DNA of 8,297 bases from Candidatus Nanopelagicales bacterium (lineage in GTDB: Bacteria > Actinomycetota > Actinomycetes > S36-B12). Shown here piece after piece: positions 1 to 6,017 of this stretch (positions are counted from its first letter, which is position 1; each line of letters opens with the position of its first letter). The position numbers were made by a program, and so were the translations under genes. The stretch covers positions 1 to 8,297 of the forward strand of contig CALKMY010000056.1 in assembly GCA_938091275.1 (NCBI GenBank), given 5' to 3'. Below the pieces are notes generated by a model, which worked only from the letters and a program-made list of their open reading frames with translations, was not told where the DNA came from and made no database searches.

Positions 1-2
1 AG

Positions 3-242
3 ACGCCCGCGGAAATCGGCATGGTCGCCGCGATGGGCGGAACCCTCGTAGGAATGAGCACCGCGCTGGAGGCCATCGTCGCGCGCAGCCTGGGCATGGA
101 GATTCTTGGCCTGTCACTGGTGACGAATGCCGCCGCGGGAATGACGGGAGAACCGCTCAACCACCAGGAGGTTCTCGCGGCGGGCCAGGCTGCAGCCACG
201 CGTATGGGCGATCTTCTCGGCAAGGTCATCCGCGCCCTCTAG
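3..242 (+). CDS. punA: Purine nucleoside phosphorylase, C-terminal part (5' end outside window)
   Basis: The reading frame is open from the first bases, so the gene begins upstream and only its last 79 codons are seen. The protein cleaves (deoxy)inosine and (deoxy)guanosine with phosphate to free base and (deoxy)ribose-1-phosphate in the cytosol. Visible hallmarks of the trimeric PNP family are TPAEIGM at the left edge, VGMST (visible residues 16-20; the Met and Ser line the nucleoside pocket), and LSLVTNAAAG (37-46), whose Asn is the base-recognition residue giving 6-oxopurine specificity. TGEPLNH and the helical C-terminus follow. From memory the end is very like the Cellulomonas-type actinobacterial PNP. 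The ATG at 21 is internal, not the start. The stop lies 14 bases before the mutase start, which indicates one operon. Actinobacterial orthologues are variously called punA or deoD, so the symbol is a convention. Confidence 0.93.
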   Translation, partial: TPAEIGMVAAMGGTLVGMSTALEAIVARSLGMEILGLSLVTNAAAGMTGEPLNHQEVLAAGQAAATRMGDLLGKVIRAL

Positions 243-256
243 GACGGGACCGTTCC

Positions 257-1894
257 ATGGACCTCCACGACATGGCTCGAGCGTGGCTCGACCAGGACCC
301 CGACCCCGCGACCCGCAGCGAACTCGAACGACTGATCGAGACGGACGATGCCGAGCTGGCGGACTGCTTCGCCGGGCGCCTGCACTTCGGAACGGCCGGC
401 CTTCGGGGGCCGCTCGGTCCCGGACCCAACCGCATGAATCGGGTCGTCGTCCTTCAATCCGCCGCCGGCCTGGCTCGCTACCTGACCGAGCACTTCTCAC
501 CCGAGTGCTCCGTCGTCATCGGATACGACGCCCGGCACAACTCCGATGTCTTTGCCCACGACACCGCGTCGATCATGCAGGGTGCTGGAGTGCGAGCCTT
601 CGTGCTCCCCCGCCCGCTGCCCACCCCGGTTCTCGCATTCGCCATTCGGAACCTCGGGGCAGCCGCGGGAGTGATGGTCACCGCGAGCCACAATCCGCCG
701 CAAGACAACGGGTACAAGGTCTACCTGGAAGACGGATGCCAGATCGTTCCGCCGGTGGACGAGCAGATCTCCGCGATGATCGATTCGGTGGCCTCCTCGA
801 TGCGTGTGGATGAACTTCCGAGGAATGACGGCTGGCAGACACTCGACGAGTCCATCGTGCACAGCTACGCAGAGCGCGCACTCGAGATCCTCGGCCCCGA
901 CGAAGTGGATAGGCGCGCCGACGTGGTCAGCGTCATCACTCCGATGCATGGTGTTGGTGGTCGACTCCTCGAACAACTGTTGACCGATGCTGGCTTCGCT
1001 CCCTGCGTGCGGGTCGACGCTCAGTTCGACCCGGACCCCGACTTCTCCACGGTCACTTTCCCGAACCCCGAGGAGCCAGGCGCCATGGACCTCGCGCTCG
1101 CAACCGCCGAGCGGGTGCGACCGGATGTGATTGTCGCGAACGACCCCGATGCGGATCGGTGCGCGATCGGGGTCCCAACTCCCGGCGGCGACTACCGCAT
1201 GCTGTCTGGTGACGAGGTCGGCTACGCCTTGGGGTGGTGGGCCAGTCGGCGAGATTCCAGCCGTAGCACGTTGGCGCAGTCGCTCGTCTCTGGCGGAATG
1301 CTCAAGGCCATTGCAGATTCGTCGACCTTGGACTACCAGCAAACGTTGACGGGGTTCAAATGGATCGGCCGGATCCCGACCTTGCGGTTCGGCTACGAGG
1401 AGGCGCTGGGCTATTGCGTCGATCCCGAAACCGTGCGCGACAAGGACGGAATCACCGCTGCGCTCGCGGTCGTGGACCTCATCGCTGAACTGAAAGCCGA
1501 ATCCCGATCGATTCTGGACCTCCTAGATGATCTAGCCCGTGAACACGGCCTGTACGCCACCCGCCAGGTGTCGTTGCGCGTCGCTGATCTCTCGACCATC
1601 CGCGACATCATGGAATCGCTACGCAGTCAACCCCCCGTCACCGTGGGAAAGCGGGCAGTAGAGACGATCGTCGACCTTCAACAGGGAACGGATCTTCCCC
1701 CGACCGACGGTCTCGTCCTCACTCTCGCCGGGCAAGGCCGCATCATCGTGCGACCGAGTGGCACCGAGCCCAAGATCAAGGCCTACCTGCAAGTTGTCGT
1801 GGAGGTGGGGTCGAACATCGACCACGCCCGCGAGACCGCCAAGCATCAACTCAACGATCTAGCGGACGATGTCGGACACTGGTTCTCCGGCTAG
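257..1894 (+). CDS. pmmB: Phosphosugar mutase of the PGM2/PmmB type (phosphomannomutase/phosphopentomutase-like)
   Basis: A complete 545-residue alpha-D-phosphohexomutase superfamily enzyme. Seen in order: GTAGLRG (45-51); the catalytic phosphoserine loop TASHNPP with Ser144; the Mg-binding DPDADR loop (297-302); GFKWIG (367-372); the sugar-specificity loop GYEEALGY (379-386); and the phosphate-binding RPSGTEPK (499-506). All four functional loops are intact and the length is normal for the PGM2/PmmB branch, which is longer than the roughly 450-residue ManB/AlgC branch. Annotation usually says phosphomannomutase. PGM2-type enzymes are known to act as phosphopentomutases, and the position directly after PNP and before deoC makes ribose-/deoxyribose-1-phosphate to 5-phosphate the likely job here (inference). 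No DeoB is present in the window. The ATG at 257 is preceded by the purine-rich AGGACGGGA at 241-249, which overlaps the PNP stop. The gene order PNP-mutase matches deoD-pmmB of mycobacteria as I remember it. Confidence 0.93.
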   Translation: MDLHDMARAWLDQDPDPATRSELERLIETDDAELADCFAGRLHFGTAGLRGPLGPGPNRMNRVVVLQSAAGLARYLTEHFSPECSVVIGYDARHNSDVFAHDTASIMQGAGVRAFVLPRPLPTPVLAFAIRNLGAAAGVMVTASHNPPQDNGYKVYLEDGCQIVPPVDEQISAMIDSVASSMRVDELPRNDGWQTLDESIVHSYAERALEILGPDEVDRRADVVSVITPMHGVGGRLLEQLLTDAGFAPCVRVDAQFDPDPDFSTVTFPNPEEPGAMDLALATAERVRPDVIVANDPDADRCAIGVPTPGGDYRMLSGDEVGYALGWWASRRDSSRSTLAQSLVSGGMLKAIADSSTLDYQQTLTGFKWIGRIPTLRFGYEEALGYCVDPETVRDKDGITAALAVVDLIAELKAESRSILDLLDDLAREHGLYATRQVSLRVADLSTIRDIMESLRSQPPVTVGKRAVETIVDLQQGTDLPPTDGLVLTLAGQGRIIVRPSGTEPKIKAYLQVVVEVGSNIDHARETAKHQLNDLADDVGHWFSG

Positions 1895-1947
1895 CGGTCA
1901 AGCCTCGCAATCTTCGCGCTTACAGCCTTTCAGCACACAAGTGACGC

Positions 1948-1965
1948 TCGTTGGACACGCAACGA
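1948..1965. promoter_or_regulatory. Candidate operator: perfect 6-bp inverted repeat with 6-bp spacer
   Basis: TCGTTG, six bases, CAACGA is a perfect dyad centred about 100 bases before the deoC start. The spacing of half-site centres is about 12 bases, roughly one helical turn, which suits a dimeric helix-turn-helix repressor better than a terminator hairpin. No matching regulator gene lies in the window, so the assignment is inference from shape and location. Confidence 0.25.
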
Positions 1966-2020
1966 CCAGCCAGGCTCCGGCGCGACTGCATAAAGCACGT
2001 GGCGATACCCTCATGGCCGA

Positions 2021-2035
2021 TCGGGTGAGACCCGA
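2021..2035 (+). other. Short stem-loop in the deoC leader
   Basis: TCGGGT-GAG-ACCCGA is a perfect 6-bp stem with a 3-base loop. No T-run follows, so it is not a classical intrinsic terminator. It lies just upstream of the purine-rich stretch GAGAGCGAGAGAAAG (2033-2047), which is the only candidate ribosome site for the GTG start at 2059. The hairpin could affect translation or protect a processed 5' end. It could also be chance. Confidence 0.25.
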
Positions 2036-2058
2036 GAGCGAGAGAAAGCGACCAGACA

Positions 2059-2967
2059 GTGGACAACAGCAAACTCACGAGCCTGCTTCACGGGCTGCCG
2101 GGAGTTGATCAGGTGGGCCTCGAAGGCCGCGCAGCCACGCTTGCCACTCGCTCCATCAAGAAGGACTCGAAGATCTGGGCCATCGACACTGCCATCTCGA
2201 TGGTGGACCTGACCACGCTTGAAGGCATGGATACCGACGGCAAAGTCCGTGCCCTGTGCGCGAAGGCGCTCCACCCCGATCCCACAGATCCGACCTGCCC
2301 CGCGGTAGCGGCGGTCTGCGTGTATGGGGATCTGGTGGCAACCACGCGGGCCTGCGTCGGAGATCGAGTCCACGTGGCGGCGGTCGCCACCGCCTTTCCC
2401 AGCGGGCGGGCCAGCATGGACGTGAAACTCATGGACACCAAGCAAGCCGTGGCAGACGGCGCCGATGAGATCGACATGGTGATTGACCGCGGCGCCTTCC
2501 TTGCCGGCAACTACGCGAAAGTCTTCGAAGAGATCGTCGCGGTGAAAGAGGCGTGCGGGGATGCCCACCTGAAGGTGATTCTCGAAACCGGAGAGCTGAA
2601 GACGTACGACAACGTTCGTCGCGCCAGTTGGCTCGCCATGCAGGCCGGCGCCGATTTCATCAAGACCAGCACCGGGAAGGTGTCCCCGGCGGCCACTTTG
2701 CCGGTGACCTTGCTGATGCTCGAAGCCGTTCGCGACTTCGCTGACCAGACCGGTACCCGCATCGGGGTCAAGGCAGCCGGAGGCATCAAGACGAGCAAGG
2801 ACGCCATCCGCTACCTGGTGATGGTGAAGGAGACCGTGGGCGAGGACTGGCTCAACCCCGACATGTTCCGCTTCGGAGCTTCGAGCCTGCTCAACGACCT
2901 ACTCATGCAACGTCAGCGCATGCGCGACGGTCACTACTCCGGCCCCGACTACGTGACGATCGACTAG
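2059..2967 (+). CDS. deoC: Deoxyribose-phosphate aldolase, long (human DERA-like) form
   Basis: A class I aldolase that cleaves 2-deoxyribose-5-phosphate to glyceraldehyde-3-phosphate and acetaldehyde in the cytosol. The Schiff-base lysine is K202 in FIKTSTGK, the second essential lysine is K238 in GVKAAGG, and the proton-relay Asp is D139 in DEIDMVI. VCVYGD (87-91 region) and FPSGR (113-117) also fit the TIM-barrel pattern. At 302 residues it is longer than the 259-residue E. coli enzyme. The N-terminal SIKKDSKIWAID, the DLTTLEG stretch, and the C-terminal DWLNPDMFRFGAS segment resemble human DERA, so it belongs to the long branch. The start is GTG at 2059. The frame has a stop at 2026-2028 and no other start codon in between, so a longer N-terminus is excluded. 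The Shine-Dalgarno site is weak. The gene ends 20 bases before the aldehyde dehydrogenase that can consume its acetaldehyde. Confidence 0.95.
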   Translation: MDNSKLTSLLHGLPGVDQVGLEGRAATLATRSIKKDSKIWAIDTAISMVDLTTLEGMDTDGKVRALCAKALHPDPTDPTCPAVAAVCVYGDLVATTRACVGDRVHVAAVATAFPSGRASMDVKLMDTKQAVADGADEIDMVIDRGAFLAGNYAKVFEEIVAVKEACGDAHLKVILETGELKTYDNVRRASWLAMQAGADFIKTSTGKVSPAATLPVTLLMLEAVRDFADQTGTRIGVKAAGGIKTSKDAIRYLVMVKETVGEDWLNPDMFRFGASSLLNDLLMQRQRMRDGHYSGPDYVTID

Positions 2968-2976
2968 ACAGACCAC

Positions 2977-2981
2977 GAGGA
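2977..2981 (+). promoter_or_regulatory. Ribosome binding site of the catalytic aldehyde dehydrogenase
   Basis: GAGGA lies six bases before the ATG at 2988, inside the 20-base gap after deoC. This fixes the start of the aldehyde dehydrogenase and supports co-transcription with deoC. Confidence 0.7.
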
Positions 2982-2987
2982 CAACCC

Positions 2988-4433
2988 ATGCCATTCGACT
3001 ACGCCCCCGCACCGGAATCGCGTTCCATCGTGGACATCGAATCCAACTACGGACTCTTCATCGGCGGATCCTTCATCGAACCCACCAGCGGCGGGTTCTT
3101 CAAGACCATCAATCCGGCTACCGAGGAGGTGCTCAGCGAGGTCGCCGAAGCTGGCCAGGCCGACGTGGACGCCGCCGTTGCGGCCGCCCGCCGTGCCTAC
3201 GACAAGACCTGGTCCAAGATGTCCGGCAAGGACCGCGCCAAGTACATCTTCCGAATCGCCCGTCTCATCCAGGAGCGCTCTCGTGAGCTCGCGGTCCTGG
3301 AGACCTTGGACAACGGAAAACCGATTCGAGAGTCCCGCGATGTTGACCTACCGCTCGTGGCCGCGCACTTCTTCTACCACGCGGGCTGGGCCGACAAACT
3401 CGAGTTTGCCGGCTACGGGCCCGACCCGAAGTCTCTCGGCGTCGCCGCGCAGGTGATTCCGTGGAACTTCCCATTGCTGATGCTTGCCTGGAAAGTCGCC
3501 CCCGCCTTGGCCTGCGGCAACACGGTGGTGCTCAAGCCCGCGGAAACAACGCCACTCACCGCTCTCGCGTTCGCTGACATCTGTCAACAGGCCGGACTCC
3601 CACCGGGCGTCGTCAACATCATCACCGGTGCCGGCGAGACGGGGCGCATGCTCGTTGAGCACCCGGACGTGGACAAAGTTGCCTTCACTGGCTCGACCGA
3701 GGTTGGGAAAGCCATTCAGCGGGCGGTCGCTGGCACCAAGAAGAAGCTCACCCTCGAGCTCGGCGGCAAGGCAGCCAACATCGTCTTCGACGACGCTCCC
3801 ATTGATCAGGCCATCGAGGGCATCGTCAATGGCATCTACTTCAACCAAGGACATGTCTGCTGCGCCGGAAGTCGGCTTCTGCTCCAGGAGTCCGTCGCCG
3901 ACGAGGCGTTGGCCTCCTTGAAGCGCCGCCTGACGACCCTCCGCCTCGGAGACCCGCTCGACAAGAACACCGATATCGGGGCCATCAATTCGTCCATGCA
4001 GTTGAGCAAGATTGAAGAGCTCACCGCCTCCGGTGAAGCCGAAGGTGCCGAGCGCTGGAGCCCCACCTGTGCGATTCCGGACAAGGGCTTCTGGTTCCCA
4101 CCAACGGTCTTCACGAACGTCACCCAGGCTCACCGGATTGCCCGCGAGGAGATCTTCGGTCCCGTCCTGTCGGTTCTCACGTTCCGCACCCCCGAGGAGG
4201 CCGTTGCGAAAGCCAACAACACTCCCTTCGGGCTTTCGGCGGGAATCTGGACCGAGAAGGGCAGCCGCATTTTGTGGATGGCCAACCAGATGCGCGCCGG
4301 GATCGTCTGGGCCAACACCTTCAACAGATTCGATCCCACGAGCCCCTTTGGAGGCTTTAAGGAATCGGGCTTCGGTCGAGAGGGTGGAGTGCAAGGTTTG
4401 GGTGCGTACCTCAACGTGGAGGATCCATCATGA
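2988..4433 (+). CDS. Aldehyde dehydrogenase, catalytic subunit (ALDH16-like first half)
   Basis: A complete 481-residue NAD(P)-dependent aldehyde dehydrogenase. IPWNFP carries the oxyanion Asn160. LKPAE holds the cofactor Lys183. FTGSTEVGK (233-241) is the Rossmann glycine turn. LELGGK holds the general base Glu257. The catalytic Cys is C291 in GHVCCAGSR, the first of the two Cys when aligned with ALDH2 Cys302. EEIFGPV holds Glu388. SPFGGFKESGFGRE (452-465) is the usual C-terminal signature. All catalytic residues are present, so the enzyme is predicted active. Its place right after deoC makes acetaldehyde from deoxyribose-5-phosphate the likely substrate, giving acetate (inference; the acylating reaction is not suggested by this family). 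The stop overlaps the start of the next gene as ATGA. The protein ends soon after the ALDH signature, where an ALDH16 chain would continue into its second, degenerate unit. Confidence 0.93.
   Translation: MPFDYAPAPESRSIVDIESNYGLFIGGSFIEPTSGGFFKTINPATEEVLSEVAEAGQADVDAAVAAARRAYDKTWSKMSGKDRAKYIFRIARLIQERSRELAVLETLDNGKPIRESRDVDLPLVAAHFFYHAGWADKLEFAGYGPDPKSLGVAAQVIPWNFPLLMLAWKVAPALACGNTVVLKPAETTPLTALAFADICQQAGLPPGVVNIITGAGETGRMLVEHPDVDKVAFTGSTEVGKAIQRAVAGTKKKLTLELGGKAANIVFDDAPIDQAIEGIVNGIYFNQGHVCCAGSRLLLQESVADEALASLKRRLTTLRLGDPLDKNTDIGAINSSMQLSKIEELTASGEAEGAERWSPTCAIPDKGFWFPPTVFTNVTQAHRIAREEIFGPVLSVLTFRTPEEAVAKANNTPFGLSAGIWTEKGSRILWMANQMRAGIVWANTFNRFDPTSPFGGFKESGFGREGGVQGLGAYLNVEDPS
4418..4423 (+). 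promoter_or_regulatory. Strong ribosome binding site inside the end of the first ALDH gene
   Basis: GGAGGA lies six bases before the ATG at 4430, within the last codons of the upstream gene. With the ATGA stop/start overlap at 4430-4433, it indicates coupled translation of the two ALDH-like proteins, probably in balanced amounts. Confidence 0.75.
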
Positions 4434-5293
4434 GCAGAGTCGATGTTCGTAAGACCCACAAACTCTTCATCGGAGGGGCTTTCCCGCGTAGCGAGTCGGG
4501 GCGCACCTACGAGGTCACCGATTCCAAAGAACAATTCCTGGCCAACATGGCTCTGGCGAGCAGGAAGGATGCCCGGGACGCGGTGTTGGCGGCACGCTCC
4601 GCGGTCGCCAAGTGGTCGTCCGCTACCGCCTACAACCGCGGGCAGGTTCTCTACCGGATCGCCGAGGTCATGGAAGGCCGCCGCGAGCAATTCATCTCGG
4701 AGGTATCCGACTCCGAGGGTGTTTCATCGAGAAAGGCGGGCGCCCATGTTGACGCCGCCATCGACCGGTGGGTCTGGTACGCGGGCTGGGCGGACAAGTA
4801 CGCCCAAGTGATCGGCAACACCAATCCCGTCGCCGGACCCTTCTTCAATTTCTCCGTACCCGAGCCCACGGGAGTCGTCGCGGCGGTGGCACCGCAGGAC
4901 GCCAGCGTCCTCGGCTTGGTCAGCGTCGTTGCCCCCATCATCGTCACTGGCAACGCCGTGATCGTCATGCCGAGTTCGTCCCGACCGATCCCGGCCATCA
5001 CCCTCGCCGAATGCTTGGCCACTTCCGACGTTCCCGCAGGTGTGGTGAACATCCTCACGGGGGCGCCGGCGGAAGTCATGCCATGGCTGGCCGAGCACGC
5101 AGATGTCAACGCACTCGACCTCACCGGGATCGTCGACGAAGGGGTGGCGGCCGACCTTGAGCGAAGCGCCGCAGGAACGGTGAAACGTGTGCGCGGGGCC
5201 GCTCCCCACGCAGACTGGCAGGCGACCCCGAGCCTGTCTCGCATGCGGGCCTTCGTCGAAGTGAAGACGGTGTGGCACCCCATGGGTGTGTGA
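4430..5293 (+). CDS. Non-catalytic ALDH-like protein (ALDH16 C-terminal-domain-like subunit)
   Basis: A 287-residue protein with the N-terminal half of an aldehyde dehydrogenase: KLFIGGAFPRSESGRTYEV (11-29), then a helical region, WYAGWADKYA (116-125), and a Rossmann-like unit from VPEPTGVVAAVAP (143-155) to GVVNILTG (204-211). The cofactor and active-site positions are changed. PWNFP has become APQDAS (154-159), the Lys of LKPAE is gone (VMPSSS, 179-184), and the whole region with the catalytic Glu and Cys is absent. The chain closes with FVEVKTVWHPMGV (275-287), which looks like a genuine ALDH/ALDH16 C-terminal tail. It is therefore not a gene simply cut short. From memory this pattern matches the degenerate second unit of bacterial ALDH16, which packs on the active unit. 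The likely role is a structural or regulatory partner of the preceding enzyme. The strong ribosome site and clean frame argue against a pseudogene. Confidence 0.82.
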   Translation: MSRVDVRKTHKLFIGGAFPRSESGRTYEVTDSKEQFLANMALASRKDARDAVLAARSAVAKWSSATAYNRGQVLYRIAEVMEGRREQFISEVSDSEGVSSRKAGAHVDAAIDRWVWYAGWADKYAQVIGNTNPVAGPFFNFSVPEPTGVVAAVAPQDASVLGLVSVVAPIIVTGNAVIVMPSSSRPIPAITLAECLATSDVPAGVVNILTGAPAEVMPWLAEHADVNALDLTGIVDEGVAADLERSAAGTVKRVRGAAPHADWQATPSLSRMRAFVEVKTVWHPMGV

Positions 5294-5315
5294 TGTTCAC
5301 TCATGGATCGCACGC

Positions 5316-6017
5316 GTGAGCATTCGACGCGCCTACGCAATCGCTGCAGGCATCACATGGTTTGGCCTGGGCCTCGGAATGGTCCTCACCATCTTCAACG
5401 TGTATCCACCGGTCGATGTTCCCCCGGGTGCCCTCGGGGTGAATCCAGACGGAATTGCCGGTCTTGCTGGGCGGGTCACCGACTCATTGAGCTACTTCAC
5501 CAATCTTTCGAACATCATCGTCGCCATCGTGTTCACGATGCTTGCTCGCAACCCCGACCGGGGCGGAGGCGTCTGGCACGCGGTGCGCATGGACTCACTG
5601 GTGATGATCTCGATCACCGGCCTGATCTACGCGATCGTGCTTGCACCTGATGCTCAGGTGGAAGGCCTGGACATCATCGTCAATGCACTCAAGCACTACA
5701 TCGTGCCGGTCACGACGGTAGCTCTCTGGCTCATCGTCGGTCCACGCCGGCAAGTGACCTTTGCATCGGTATTCACGGCCATTGTGATCCCGATTACCTG
5801 GGCCGCCTTCACACTCATCCGAGGACACTTCATCGAGAAATACCCCTACGACTTCCTCAATGTGGTCGCCTACGGACTTCCTGCGGTACTGACCAATATC
5901 GCCGGGGTGGCGGCTCTGGGAATCGTGCTCGGTCTGATCTTCTGGGCGATCGATCGCCTGCTCAGTGGGCGAGGTAGGACCTCGGACTCGGCCACCCCCG
6001 TCACGAACGAGTCCTAG
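5316..6017 (+). CDS. Pr6Pr family (FAR-17a/AIG1-like) six-helix membrane protein
   Basis: A 233-residue integral membrane protein with six hydrophobic segments at about 6-26, 60-77, 91-110, 125-142, 146-168 and 185-212, and a short polar C-terminal tail. The motifs SYFTNLSN (59-66), LKHYIVP (125-131) and YPYDFLN (176-182) are those I associate with the actinobacterial Pr6Pr family, distantly related to FAR-17a/AIG1/ADTRP. In the eukaryotic AIG1/ADTRP proteins a Thr and a His act as a lipid hydrolase pair. T62 and H127 are the natural counterparts here (inference). The start is uncertain. GTG at 5316 places MSIRRAYAI directly before the first helix, and is chosen for that. GTG at 5286 would add ten residues and overlap the preceding gene by 8 bases. 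Neither start has a clear ribosome site. The gene's role in the locus is unknown. Its last 17 bases overlap the opposing kinase gene. Confidence 0.82.
   Translation: MSIRRAYAIAAGITWFGLGLGMVLTIFNVYPPVDVPPGALGVNPDGIAGLAGRVTDSLSYFTNLSNIIVAIVFTMLARNPDRGGGVWHAVRMDSLVMISITGLIYAIVLAPDAQVEGLDIIVNALKHYIVPVTTVALWLIVGPRRQVTFASVFTAIVIPITWAAFTLIRGHFIEKYPYDFLNVVAYGLPAVLTNIAGVAALGIVLGLIFWAIDRLLSGRGRTSDSATPVTNES
5970..5984. other. Perfect short hairpin near the convergent gene ends
   Basis: CGAGGT-AGG-ACCTCG is a 6-bp stem with a 3-base loop, lying in the last codons of the Pr6Pr gene and just past the stop of the opposing kinase gene. No T-run follows on either strand. It may help end transcription of the minus-strand operon, but a chance palindrome in GC-rich coding sequence is equally possible. 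Confidence 0.2.

Larger units (their letters stand above)
1895..2058 (+). promoter_or_regulatory. 164-base leader of deoC with two short inverted repeats
   Basis: This is the only sizeable non-coding gap in the plus-strand gene run. No convincing reading frame or RNA gene is seen. It holds two perfect inverted repeats. TCGTTG-N6-CAACGA at 1948-1965 is shaped like a repressor operator. TCGGGT-GAG-ACCCGA at 2021-2035 is a short stem-loop ending 23 bases before the deoC start. The CATAAA around 1989-1994 could be a -10 element, but no good -35 stands at the right distance. A separate promoter or an operator for deoC and the genes after it is plausible, but neither is shown by sequence alone. Confidence 0.35.

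Noticed and set aside
497..1342. A 281-codon open frame on the minus strand opposite the phosphosugar mutase
   Set aside because: The composition is that of a shadow frame and no family motifs are seen. The plus-strand mutase is complete with all its signature loops.
1869..2108. A 79-codon plus-strand frame bridging the mutase end and the deoC start
   Set aside because: It overlaps both real genes in another frame, has a low-complexity polar product and no ribosome site or domain.
2011..2568. A 185-codon minus-strand frame reaching into the deoC leader
   Set aside because: Most of it mirrors deoC. It has no motifs, and its part in the gap is better explained as leader DNA.
3348..4394. A 348-codon open frame on the minus strand opposite the catalytic aldehyde dehydrogenase
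   Set aside because: It is a mirror frame of a GC-rich coding gene. Its protein shows no recognisable domain, and the plus strand carries an intact enzyme with all catalytic motifs.
4430..5293. The second ALDH gene as a pseudogene or a frameshifted remnant
   Set aside because: The missing part is the catalytic domain in the middle, while a proper ALDH-like C-terminal tail follows in frame. The strong coupled ribosome site and the match to the ALDH16 C-terminal unit argue for a functional non-catalytic protein.
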